The position numbers and the translations under genes were made by a program. This document shows positions 1 to 7,972 of a stretch of DNA of 64,000 nucleotides, piece after piece. Numbering within the stretch: position 1 is the first letter of the stretch; each line of letters begins with the position of its first letter. This DNA comes from Acidobacteriota bacterium. GTDB taxonomy: Bacteria > Acidobacteriota > Blastocatellia > Pyrinomonadales > Pyrinomonadaceae. Below the pieces are notes generated by a model. That model was not told where the DNA came from and did not search any database. It saw only the letters and a list, made by a program, of their open reading frames with translations. The stretch covers positions 1 through 64,000 of the forward strand of contig JAOAPY010000038.1 of NCBI GenBank assembly GCA_025463135.1, read 5' to 3'.

Positions 1-2
1 CT

Positions 3-248
3 TTGAAGCGCGCAGTCCTCCACTATGAAGCGCACTTCATCAAACTGGCGCTGGATGCCGCCGGCGGCGTAGTGACGCGCGCCGCACGCCTGCTGGGATT
101 CAATCATCACCAGAGCCTGCTGGCCTTGCTAAACGCCCGCCACAAAAACCTGCGCGAGAGAGGCTCGCCGCTCATTCCGCGCCGGCGCAGTATTATTCAA
201 AATCGCGAACGTCCGCGTAAACAAAAAGGAAATTCAGATAGGCATTGA
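3..248 (+). CDS. C-terminal part of a Fis-type HTH transcriptional regulator (5' partial)
   Basis: The reading frame is open to the left edge, so the apparent TTG start at position 3 is probably internal. The visible 81 residues contain a Fis-like helix-turn-helix of the kind that closes sigma-54-type and related regulators: a helix ending in FIKLALDAAGG, then VTRAARLLGFNHHQSLLALL as the recognition unit, followed by a basic tail rich in Arg and Lys. Such a domain binds DNA as a dimer. The N-terminal sensing or ATPase domains lie outside the window, so the signal it responds to is unknown. The fold is fairly sure and the family is not. Confidence 0.6.
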   Translation: MKRAVLHYEAHFIKLALDAAGGVVTRAARLLGFNHHQSLLALLNARHKNLRERGSPLIPRRRSIIQNRERPRKQKGNSDRH

Positions 249-785
249 CGCAGAACAGGGTGGCGAGTGGGGGCTGTACAATCCGACAGGGCACGCCAAC
301 CCCAGATCGCTCGCCGGCTATTCCCGTTCCGACATTTCTTCGGCCCGCTTCCCACTGACACGTTGAGCACAACAAGCGCGCGCCGGCGCGACGTTGGTTT
401 TCACCAGAAGAGATCGGCTGTCCAATTATCGCATGGGCAACTTATGATTGAGATGTTTATTGCCTCAGCCAGTCACCTCTTCCCCGTTGCTCTCCTTCGC
501 CGCTGCATTTGCTCGCAGTGCGTGCAGAGCGACGCATCAGCAGGCACCACGGTCACAACAGGTAACCGCGCTGCCTGGTCTGGCGGGGGAACATCAAGTC
601 TTTGGGCCCTCATACCGCAAAGGGTGAAATTGCTCGACTCGAAGAGCAGATGGTAAATCTTACCGGGAATACTTAGTGCGTACACGAATCAAATTCCGCT
701 TGTCGTTTAGAAGGTGAGGAAAATCAGTCAGCGATGTCCCAATAGGGCACGCCACAGGGCACGCAACCCTCACGACCCAGCACCG
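249..785. other. Intergenic stretch without a convincing gene
   Basis: About 540 bases between the regulator tail and the convergent HD-GYP gene. The short open frames on both strands have no ribosome-binding site and no recognisable domain. The nonamer AGGGCACGC occurs three times (near 286, 744 and 756), the last two in close tandem. Nothing else stands out. Confidence 0.5.
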
Positions 786-2795
786 TTAGTTCACCGCGAT
801 GGATGTCAGCTCTTCTTCAGATCGTTCGTTTAGAAGCGGGGCCGCTAATGCACTCGGGTGAACAGGCGGAATCATTACCGCAGCGCTGCGGTTCTGCTTG
901 TGTTCCGACTTCACCCGGTACATCGCCTGGTCGGCGACTATCAACAACTGATCCAGCGTCTCTCCGTCGATGCCAAAGGTGGCTGTGCCCACGCTAATAC
1001 CCACGCGCGCATGCTTGTCGCCGCGCACGTGCATAGAAAATCCCGCCACCGCGTCGTCAATACGAAAGCGCAGATCGTCCACCTGCGAATCGGCTACCTC
1101 CTGCACAATCGCGACGAATTCATCACCGGCATAGCGGGCCAGGAAATCGTATTCGCGCAATTGCTCATGTATCAGGTGCGCCACTTCGCGCAGCATCTTG
1201 TCGCCGACCTTATGGCCATAGTTGTCGTTCACCGGCTTGAAGTCATCAAGATCCAGCATCACCACCTGGAAGGGGCGGCCGGTACGGCGCGCGCGCGCGG
1301 CTTCCTGCTCAAACCTGAGCGCCATGTAGCGCGGATTGGGCAAACCAGTCAGCGGATCCGTCAGCGCATTTGATTCAGCTTCGGCGTGATGCATCGCATT
1401 GGTCAAAGCGTCGGACGCCAGACGCGTAACCGTCTCGAGCATGCGCATGTGGTCGTCTGTGTACTGGTCCAACTCAACGGAATAAACGGACAGCGCGCCG
1501 ATCAGCACGTCATCCTTGAACAGAGGCAACGCAGCCATGGAACGAAAGACGCTGCCCGGTAGTGGAAAGTCGACAAAATCCAGATTCGGATTTAGCTGAT
1601 TAACGGGACTGCGATTCGCGAGCGCAAAGCCCGTCACTCCCTCGCCCGGAGATATGGTCCTGGTCTTAATCAGATCGGCGTATTGGCCCACGACGTGGGC
1701 CGCGGTCGCATAGCCCTTCGGCTCGTCGTACAAATAGACCGCGCAGGTATCCCAGGGAACCAGATGGCCCACCTTGTCCACCAGCACCGCCAGCGTTTCT
1801 TTCAGTTCCAGCGAAGAACCAAACGTGCGGGCAATCTCATAGAGTGCATAACCCTCGCGGTCAGCGTCCTTGATCTGGTTATAAGCCATGTAGCAACCAC
1901 GCTCGCGCGTCTGCGCAATGTCAACATTTGCCATCTTGAGTGGTTCACGCCAATCGTTGCCGCGGCTGTGCGACTGTAAATCCTGCGCAGTAATCTTGGC
2001 TTCAAAGCGCGGCAGGTGTTCGATAAAGCGCTCGACAACGTCCGGGTCAAAGTGCGTGCCTGAACCGCGGCGCAATAAGGCGATCGCTTCGTCCCTGGTC
2101 ATACCCGGGCGAAAGGGACGGTCTTCACGAACGGAGTCAAAACAATCGACCACGGAAAAGATGCGCGCGGAGATGGGGATTTGAACACCAGCCAGTCCGT
2201 CGGGGTACCCCAAGCCATCCCACTGCTCGTGATGGTGGCGGACAATCGGGACCACGGGATACGGAAAGTCGACGCGGCTAAGAATCTGTGCGCCCACTGT
2301 CGTATGGATCTTCATCTTTTCAAACTCGGCGGGAGTGAGCCGGCCGGGTTTGTTCAGTATGTGCGCGGGAACCGCCAGCTTGCCGATATCGTGCAGCAAG
2401 GCGCCACTTCTGAGCGCAGCGATTTCCGCGGCTGAGAGTTTAAAAGCTTCGCCCATTCCCTGGGCGTAGAGCTGCACTCGTCGCACATGACAATGGGTTG
2501 TTTGATCCTTCGCATCGATTGCGGTGGCCAGCGCCTCGGCAATAGATAGGTGCAGACGACTCATGGCCTCTGCTTCATTGGCATGGATGCTCAGCCGGTC
2601 AAGAAAAACTCTACGTGCCCCATAAGAGATACCAACCGCCAGCAACAGGGGGATCAAAGACCGAACCCACTGGGTGCCGGTTAAGCTCGGCGACTCGTAC
2701 GCGGTCCAGACACCAACGCCTATCAGGCTGGCAAGCAGAACAGCCCAGTAAAGCCGCAAAGCTCGGTGGTAACCAATGGCGTCGGGCGTATGCAT
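786..2795 (-). CDS. Membrane-anchored HD-GYP / GAF / GGDEF cyclic-di-GMP signalling protein
   Basis: 669 residues with two hydrophobic segments near residues 13-30 and 46-58, so membrane anchored with a cytoplasmic body. An HD-GYP phosphodiesterase domain follows, with H135-D136 in HDIGK and the GYP signature at about 196-198 inside HHHEQWDGLGYPDG. A GAF-like domain covers roughly 315-465. A C-terminal GGDEF domain carries the variant AGDEF at 556-560, a substitution tolerated in active diguanylate cyclases. An RxxD motif (R547-D550) lies five residues upstream and matches the inhibitory I-site. The protein could therefore both make and break c-di-GMP, with GAF as sensor; which activity dominates cannot be read from sequence. 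The upstream region is shared with the divergent MFS gene. Confidence 0.88.
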   Translation of the reverse strand: MHTPDAIGYHRALRLYWAVLLASLIGVGVWTAYESPSLTGTQWVRSLIPLLLAVGISYGARRVFLDRLSIHANEAEAMSRLHLSIAEALATAIDAKDQTTHCHVRRVQLYAQGMGEAFKLSAAEIAALRSGALLHDIGKLAVPAHILNKPGRLTPAEFEKMKIHTTVGAQILSRVDFPYPVVPIVRHHHEQWDGLGYPDGLAGVQIPISARIFSVVDCFDSVREDRPFRPGMTRDEAIALLRRGSGTHFDPDVVERFIEHLPRFEAKITAQDLQSHSRGNDWREPLKMANVDIAQTRERGCYMAYNQIKDADREGYALYEIARTFGSSLELKETLAVLVDKVGHLVPWDTCAVYLYDEPKGYATAAHVVGQYADLIKTRTISPGEGVTGFALANRSPVNQLNPNLDFVDFPLPGSVFRSMAALPLFKDDVLIGALSVYSVELDQYTDDHMRMLETVTRLASDALTNAMHHAEAESNALTDPLTGLPNPRYMALRFEQEAARARRTGRPFQVVMLDLDDFKPVNDNYGHKVGDKMLREVAHLIHEQLREYDFLARYAGDEFVAIVQEVADSQVDDLRFRIDDAVAGFSMHVRGDKHARVGISVGTATFGIDGETLDQLLIVADQAMYRVKSEHKQNRSAAVMIPPVHPSALAAPLLNERSEEELTSIAVN

Positions 2796-3337
2796 GTATG
2801 CTCCTTCGTCGATCCTGCGATATCGAAACTGGCTGCGCTCTCTTCTTTGTCGGCTTTACGCCCTCGTTTCGATCGCCAATGTCCCGGGCAAAAGCGACTG
2901 CTGGGAGCTAATTCAGCAATCGCTTCTGCCAGGAAGCGGGCAAGAGCGACCGGTTCAATCTGCGTTACTGCCTCACGACAGAAACATTGTTGACGACCTG
3001 ACACTTTCATAACTTTGCGGCTGCGGGCTTCGTGCGGAGAACCCGTTGAAGCCCAAAAGCTTCCCAGCCGCGCTATCTCTTTCTCAATTGATGTGCCGCA
3101 GCCTCGAGAGCCGCAAGGTGACGAAAAGTGCTGACTTTGCTATCGATTTCGTTACTTTCACGAAGTGCTTAGAGCTGGGGGTCATGCAGTGCGCGCAAAT
3201 TGAATGGTCAGATTGAACCTTCGGTCAGGTTGGTGACCTCCAGTTTGACAACCCTGACCGAAGGAAGGCACCCTTCACTTCGAAGATCACACAGGACCGG
3301 CAAGGCATGGTCCGCCGTGGTTAGTTAAGGACGTCTA
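2796..3337. other. Divergent intergenic region with a long perfect-arm palindrome
   Basis: 540 bases between the c-di-GMP protein (minus) and the MFS exporter (plus). No supported gene. Overlapping short frames on both strands near 2720-3010 lack domains. The region should hold the promoters of both flanking genes. The one clear structure is the inverted repeat at 3218-3264, listed separately. Confidence 0.5.
3218..3264. repeat. Inverted repeat upstream of the MFS gene (operator or hairpin)
   Basis: The left arm CCTTCGGTCAGGTTG and right arm CAACCCTGACCGAAGG match except for a one-base bulge, around a 16-base spacer. It lies 74 bases upstream of the MFS start. It may be a regulator-binding palindrome or the hairpin of an untranslated leader. 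It has no T-tract, so it is unlikely to be a terminator. Confidence 0.6.
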
Positions 3338-4672
3338 TTGGCTAAATCGATCAATAATCCAGGAGGGCACGCCCCGGTTGGCTATCTCGAATTGCTGCGG
3401 CGCAACCGCGGGTTTAGAAATCTCTGGTTGGGCCAGGTCGTCAGCCAGATGGGCGACTGGTTTGACACGATCGCCCTGTACACCATCATTTTGAATCTCA
3501 CGGGCTCAGGCCGAAATGTCGGTCTGCTGATGGTCGCGCGATTTGTGCCCAGCTTTATTTTTGGACCAATCTCGGGCGTGCTGGCGGATCGCTTCAGCCG
3601 GCGCACGATCATGATCCTTTCGGACTTGCTGCGCGCTGTCGTCGTACTTGGTTTTTTGTTTGTGCGGCGCGCCGATCAGTTATGGATGGTCTACGTGCTC
3701 ACCGTCCTGCAACTGATATTCTCGACCTTCTTTGAGCCGGCCCGCACTGCCGCACTGCCTTCAATTGTTTCTGATCGCGAGCTATTGCCGGCCAATGCGA
3801 TTTCCTCTGTGACGTGGTCGGCGATGTTGACGATCGGGGCCGCGATTGGCGGGGTGGTCGCCGGGGTCTTTGGGACGAACGCCGCGTTCGTGCTCGATTC
3901 GCTGTCTTACGTTCTATCCGCCGTCTTCATCGCCAGTATTCGTTTTCCCAAACGCCCGGCGCGCGAGAAATCAAAACTCTCAGTCGGCAAGGCCCTGGGA
4001 ATCACACAGACGGTTGAAGGCATGCGGTACGTGAAGCGCAGGCCGCGCGTGCTGGCGTTGCTCCTGGTCAAACCTGCCTGGGGTTTGGGCGGCGGCATAC
4101 TCACCCTGCTGGCAGTCTTTGGAGAAAAAATCTTTCCCGTGGGCCGCAGTACTGCCACCGGGATCGGCGTTTTGTTTGCGGCGCGCGGTATCGGCACGGC
4201 GGTGGGACCGATTGTCGCGCGACGGATCGCCGGCGAAAGCCGCATCCGCATGCAGGTGTCCATCGGCATCTCGTTCCTAATCGGCGGTGTGTTCTACATA
4301 GCTTTTGGCAGCTCCGGCAATTTCCTATTCGCGCTGTTGGTCCTGGGATTGGCCCATACCGGTGGCAGCATTCTCTGGGTTTTTTCCACCGTGCTGCTAC
4401 AACGCGGGGTCGAAGACAATTTCCGTGGCCGGGTATTCGCGGCTGAACTCGCACTGCTGACGCTGACGATGGCCGCATCCAACTATCTCACCGGCGAGAT
4501 GTTGGATCGCTTTGGCTGGTCGCCTCGGCTGGTGACGATTGGTATCGGAATTTTCTTCCTCGTTCCGGGAATTCTGTGGTTCGTCACCAGGCGTATGTGG
4601 GACCAGGGTAAGGAGGAACATCTCGAACGAGTGATGCCGGCAGAGCCAAAGCTGGAGACTGAAAGCGCGTGA
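3338..4672 (+). CDS. MFS transporter, EntS/MFS_3-type exporter
   Basis: 444 residues with about 12 hydrophobic segments and the features of the MFS_3 (enterobactin exporter-like) family: an N-terminal FRNLWLGQVVSQMGDWFDTIAL segment, and the loop motif GVLADRFSRR between TM2 and TM3, which is the MFS signature A. It acts in the cytoplasmic membrane as a proton-coupled exporter of a small molecule; the substrate is not evident. The TTG start at 3338 is preceded by AAGGA six bases upstream and no better ATG is available. It appears monocistronic, followed by a palindromic spacer. Confidence 0.82.
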   Translation: MAKSINNPGGHAPVGYLELLRRNRGFRNLWLGQVVSQMGDWFDTIALYTIILNLTGSGRNVGLLMVARFVPSFIFGPISGVLADRFSRRTIMILSDLLRAVVVLGFLFVRRADQLWMVYVLTVLQLIFSTFFEPARTAALPSIVSDRELLPANAISSVTWSAMLTIGAAIGGVVAGVFGTNAAFVLDSLSYVLSAVFIASIRFPKRPAREKSKLSVGKALGITQTVEGMRYVKRRPRVLALLLVKPAWGLGGGILTLLAVFGEKIFPVGRSTATGIGVLFAARGIGTAVGPIVARRIAGESRIRMQVSIGISFLIGGVFYIAFGSSGNFLFALLVLGLAHTGGSILWVFSTVLLQRGVEDNFRGRVFAAELALLTLTMAASNYLTGEMLDRFGWSPRLVTIGIGIFFLVPGILWFVTRRMWDQGKEEHLERVMPAEPKLETESA

Positions 4673-4674
4673 AC

Positions 4675-4798
4675 TTTGGTCTTTGGTCTTTGGACTTTGG
4701 TCTTTGGGCCTTTATCATGAGACAGCTTAGAATGACCGCCGCCGCGCGCACTATCAGGGGTCAAAGCCCAAAGACCGAAGGCCAAAGACCAAAGACCT
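4675..4798. repeat. Inverted repeat built of CTTTGG/CCAAAG units
   Basis: Directly after the MFS stop codon, a run of TTTGGTC and TTTGGAC units is answered about 60 bases later by CCCAAAGACC and CCAAAGACCAAAGACC on the same strand, forming an imperfect long hairpin. Similar CTTTG-rich hairpins lie at 20859-20954 and 31526-31650. It ends just before the next gene's start, so it may act as a transcription stop or RNA-stability element. Confidence 0.65.
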
Positions 4799-4807
4799 AA
4801 TTTTACA

Positions 4808-5350
4808 ATGAAGATTAAAGTCGGAGTCATGGGTTCATCGAGTGAAGCGGAGGGCGACGCAGGAGAGTTCCTGCGCGACAAAGCTGAATCGTTGGCGCGA
4901 GCAATTGCCGCCCGGGATGTTATTCTGCTTAGCGGCGCCACTACCGGCGTAGTCTACGCAGTGGGCCAGAAGGCGCAGGCAGGCGGGGCGTTTCATGTCG
5001 GCATTTCACCCGCGGGCAATGAAAAGGAGCATGTCGAAAACTATAAATTGCCGACGGACGCCTGCGACGCTTTGATCTATACAGGATTTGGTCTAAAGGG
5101 ACGCAACGTGGTCCTGGTACGCTCGTGCGACATCGTGCTCTTTATCGCCGGGGCGATGGGATCTCTGAACGAGTTCACGATCGCTCACGACGAAGGCAAG
5201 GTAATCGGTTGCTTGACCAATACCGGCGGAGTCGCTGATGAAGTCGAATACCTGCTCGAGAAGTTTTCCAAACCAACCGGCGCCCAGGTGTTTCTTAATA
5301 GCGAGCCGGACCAGTTGCTGGCCGCGTGTCTTGACTCACTTCATCAGTGA
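4808..5350 (+). CDS. SLOG/LOG-like Rossmann protein (TIGR00725 family)
   Basis: 180 residues matching the TIGR00725-type SLOG proteins, related to LOG/lysine-decarboxylase-like and molybdenum-cofactor-carrier proteins. It begins with a beta strand and glycine-rich loop (KVGVMGSSS), has LLSGATTGVVYAVGQKA where the family carries its nucleotide-binding loop, and ends with the conserved GAMGSLNEF segment. Such proteins are cytoplasmic and bind nucleotide-like ligands; the substrate is unknown. The ATG at 4808 is the natural start. It is not clearly in an operon with its neighbours. Confidence 0.7.
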   Translation: MKIKVGVMGSSSEAEGDAGEFLRDKAESLARAIAARDVILLSGATTGVVYAVGQKAQAGGAFHVGISPAGNEKEHVENYKLPTDACDALIYTGFGLKGRNVVLVRSCDIVLFIAGAMGSLNEFTIAHDEGKVIGCLTNTGGVADEVEYLLEKFSKPTGAQVFLNSEPDQLLAACLDSLHQ

Positions 5351-5514
5351 CAGAAAGGTGAACGACGAAACGATTTCTTGTTTGCTGCTTCCTTCGCGGG
5401 TTTGCGGGAAAATGGTCTGTACGCTTACTCTAAACACAGCTCCCGCAGAGGCGCAAAGCGCGCAACAAAAGCGGGAACGAGTCCAACCAGTAGATTCCTG
5501 ATTGCATTTGAGCA

Positions 5515-6156
5515 ATGAACTCAAACGACACCATCGACGCACACTACAGCTCGCACGATTTGTCCGCTAATCAGTTCGACAGCGCGGAGTGGGCCAAGGC
5601 ACATCCGGTTAAGATCGATCACTACTGGTCGGGCAAAGCTGCCACGCCCGAGCGCAGTGCCGAGGCAAGAATACTGTGGTCCAATGACGCCATCTACGTC
5701 CGCTATGTGTGCCACCAGGCTGAACCCCTGGTAGTCAATCCCAAACCGCAAACAGAAAAGAAAACGCTCGGATTGTGGGACCGCGACGTTTGCGAGATCT
5801 TTCTCGCGCCTGACCTACAGGTGCCGGAACGATATTTCGAGTTTGAGGCGGCGCCGACCGGAGAATGGATTGACCTGGCGATTCATACCATGCCTGACAA
5901 GCGTGATACGGACTGGGAATTTCACTCGGGGATGACGGCGGCAGCACGCGTAGAGAAAGAGCGCGTGACAATAGCGATGCGCATTCCCTGGGACCATTGG
6001 ATCCACAAGCCTCAGCAGGGCGAACGCTGGCGCGCGAACCTTTTTCGGTGCGTCGGGAGCGGACCAACGCGCGGCTATCTTGCCTGGAGACCGACGCACG
6101 CCCCCGAACCTGCTTTTCATGTACCGGCCGCATTTGGCTGGCTACGGTTCGGGTGA
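5515..6156 (+). CDS. CBM9/DOMON-like carbohydrate-binding protein
   Basis: 213 residues resembling the carbohydrate-binding family 9-like proteins: an N-terminal strand with a Trp-rich YWSGKA segment, ARILWSNDAIYVRYVC, a WDRDVCEIFLAPD strand typical of CBM9, then a YFEFEAAPTGEWIDL strand and a C-terminal GYLAWRPTHAPEPAFHVPAAFGWLRF close. No signal peptide is visible, so it is probably cytoplasmic, as are many stand-alone members. It may bind sugars or sugar-like ligands; no catalytic motif is seen. The upstream spacer carries a CGCAGAGGCGCAAAG half-element (about 5443-5460) of the repeat family seen at 27458-27583. Confidence 0.72.
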   Translation: MNSNDTIDAHYSSHDLSANQFDSAEWAKAHPVKIDHYWSGKAATPERSAEARILWSNDAIYVRYVCHQAEPLVVNPKPQTEKKTLGLWDRDVCEIFLAPDLQVPERYFEFEAAPTGEWIDLAIHTMPDKRDTDWEFHSGMTAAARVEKERVTIAMRIPWDHWIHKPQQGERWRANLFRCVGSGPTRGYLAWRPTHAPEPAFHVPAAFGWLRFG

Positions 6157-6246
6157 AGAGTCGTACAACAGCCTGTCCGCCTGTTGATGGTGGTGGACAC
6201 TGTTTATCGAGGAACCCGCAGGCTGGCAGCCTGCATACAGTGCTCG

Positions 6247-6675
6247 TCACCTGCTCGGAAGACCGCTTAAATATTCATCGTAGCTCGCTCGATCAGGATC
6301 ACTCATCGCGGTGATATTTACGCCGATCAGATATCCCTTCTCTGACTCAACCTCATCCAAACGCTCGTACCGCACCGCAGTCGCCTGAATTACGATAGGG
6401 CCCAACGGCAATGCAAGCTCGATACGCAGGCCGCGCCCTTCGCCGGCCAGGTAGTGATCGCCAATGCGAATCGCCGGCACCAGCAAAGCCAATCCCGTGG
6501 CGCTGATATCCAGCGTGTGGCCGTCGAGTGCGTACCTTTGGCTCGCATTACCGTCAGGTCGCTTATCCCACAACGAAACGGCAAATGGCAGCTGCACGTT
6601 GAGCCGTTCTGCGCGGCGGCGGTCGCCGAAGTACTTGCGCAAACGAGCGGCGATACTGCGGGCCAACTCCGGCAT
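6247..6675 (-). CDS. PilZ-domain protein (putative c-di-GMP receptor)
   Basis: 142 residues. An RRAERLNVQLPF segment near residues 19-30 supplies the RxxxR-type c-di-GMP-binding loop, and DGHTLDISATGLALLV provides the D/NxSxxG motif of PilZ domains in the form DISATG. A C-terminal beta barrel follows. Such proteins bind c-di-GMP in the cytoplasm and change partner activity, so it may act downstream of the HD-GYP/GGDEF protein in the same window, although they are not in one operon. The start at 6675 (ATG) fits the domain boundary. Confidence 0.8.
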   Translation of the reverse strand: MPELARSIAARLRKYFGDRRRAERLNVQLPFAVSLWDKRPDGNASQRYALDGHTLDISATGLALLVPAIRIGDHYLAGEGRGLRIELALPLGPIVIQATAVRYERLDEVESEKGYLIGVNITAMSDPDRASYDEYLSGLPSR

Positions 6676-6983
6676 TCGATCTACACCTCACGGTCGAGAA
6701 CGATAGCGTTCACTATAGAATCAAATTGGAAGGGCAAGCATAGGGGATAATAATCGGGAACCCATTCTAGAGTTTGAGGAGTGGGCGTGCAATGATTAAG
6801 TTAGCGGTCGTGTCTTAATTTGGAGTGCGACGGCCGGTCACCGCTTTGGCCCAAGGCGGCTTGCGGCCGCGCTTTTGTGAATGAGGCCTCTGCGGAGGGG
6901 TGGCTGCGAGGTGGCACTTCAATTGGCCCTCGATCAGGCTTGTCGGGTGAGGAGTCGCGCGCAGGAGCGTGCGGTCCCAGGTT
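6676..6983. other. Intergenic region with a GC-rich palindromic element
   Basis: 308 bases with no supported gene. Between about 6822 and 6880 lies a palindromic element with the core CCGCTTTGGCCCAAGGCGG and partly matching GTGCGACGGCC / GGCCGCGC arms. It looks like a slightly decayed copy of a short intergenic repeat. The remaining sequence shows nothing. Confidence 0.45.
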
Positions 6984-7868
6984 CTAATTGGGCTCGCCTT
7001 TGACATTCAGGGGTTTGCCACCGTTATCACCGCTGCGAACTCCGGTGTGGTCCATAAAGAATGACAGGCGGCCGGTACGACCGTATTGGGCCGGCTCAGC
7101 AGCGACTGTATATGTTTTCGCATCTTTGCCGACAGTGAGTCGAAAGTGATAACCAGTCGATTCGGTTCCTTCAACATCCTTCGGTATCAAACCCGCGGCG
7201 ATTAGCGCCGGTAGATCGCCGAACACGCCATTGTGCTGTTGAGAGTAGATAAGCTCGGCCACACTAAGCCGCGCCATCATCGAGGTAACCTCACCATGAT
7301 GGGTATCGATGCGCGCCTTAAAAAAGAAATTATTGCAGGCCTTCTTGACGACCTCCTGATCCTCCTTCGTGCCGATAATCCACACTCCATCAACCCGGAT
7401 TAGCGTCACCGGCTCAGGCTTGGCGGCGGGATCTTCCAGGCTGGCCACTTTGACAAAGACGGTTGCAATGTCGCCACTGATCTGTTCGCCATTGATTTCC
7501 ACCTTGTCAGGAATCACCGCGGCCATGTTGTCAAAGTCGGGGCGCAGATCTTCGAACTCCTGGGGTGAAAGTCCCCGATAGGTTGGGCGAAGAGCGTCGA
7601 ACTCTTTGTCTTTCAGATTCTTGAATTGAGGTCTTAAGGACTGAAACTCCTGATCCGACAATCCTTCGATCGCAGGTTTGTAGATCGACAAGGCGAACGC
7701 CTCGCGAAATCTTTTTTCGCGCATGGCTTTGTAGAACTCGCGCACCGTGTCGGAGGGCGAGAGTTGCGGCTTTTGCGCGAAGCCGGTCGATGAGAAACCG
7801 ATCAGAGCAAGCACCAAAACAGCCGCGATCAAACTAAGTGTCCGCGGGAAACTTCTGAAATAAGACAT
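6984..7868 (-). CDS. Secreted hypothetical protein with DUF4878-like N-terminus
   Basis: 294 residues. A typical signal peptide occupies about residues 1-31 (hydrophobic core LIAAVLVLALIGFSS, ending near GFAQ). Next comes a segment like the lumazine-synthase/NTF2-type DUF4878 domains (SPSDTVREFYKAMREKRFREAFALS) and three related short motifs of the form LSDQEFQSLRPQF, KDKEFDALRPTY and SPQEFEDLRPDF at about 72-117. The C-terminal part resembles pseudopilin-like proteins (GVFGDLPALIAAGLI ... GYHFRLTVGKDAKTYTVAAEP). It is probably exported to the periplasm or envelope. The function is unknown. It lies downstream of the OPT gene but is separated from it by a terminator. Confidence 0.72.
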   Translation of the reverse strand: MSYFRSFPRTLSLIAAVLVLALIGFSSTGFAQKPQLSPSDTVREFYKAMREKRFREAFALSIYKPAIEGLSDQEFQSLRPQFKNLKDKEFDALRPTYRGLSPQEFEDLRPDFDNMAAVIPDKVEINGEQISGDIATVFVKVASLEDPAAKPEPVTLIRVDGVWIIGTKEDQEVVKKACNNFFFKARIDTHHGEVTSMMARLSVAELIYSQQHNGVFGDLPALIAAGLIPKDVEGTESTGYHFRLTVGKDAKTYTVAAEPAQYGRTGRLSFFMDHTGVRSGDNGGKPLNVKGEPN

Positions 7869-7889
7869 CTATTTATTCTTCCTTCGTTT

Positions 7890-7954
7890 ACGAAAAATCC
7901 GAGGCGCGCTTGTGAATTATCGCAAACGCGCCTCGCCACTTCACGGATTTTTTT
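7890..7954 (-). terminator. Rho-independent terminator of the OPT gene
   Basis: On the minus strand, GAGGCGCG and CGCGCCTC form an 8-bp stem within a longer outer stem of AAAAATCCG/CGGATTTTT, and the 3' side ends in TTTTT. It lies just after the OPT stop codon at 7973, in the right place and orientation to end that transcript before the next minus-strand gene. Confidence 0.7.
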
Positions 7955-7972
7955 CAGTACCGCTTGCGATCG

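Noticed and set aside
267-656. 129-residue open frame on the plus strand in the first intergenic region
   Set aside because: No ribosome-binding site, no domain, and biased residue use of non-coding type.
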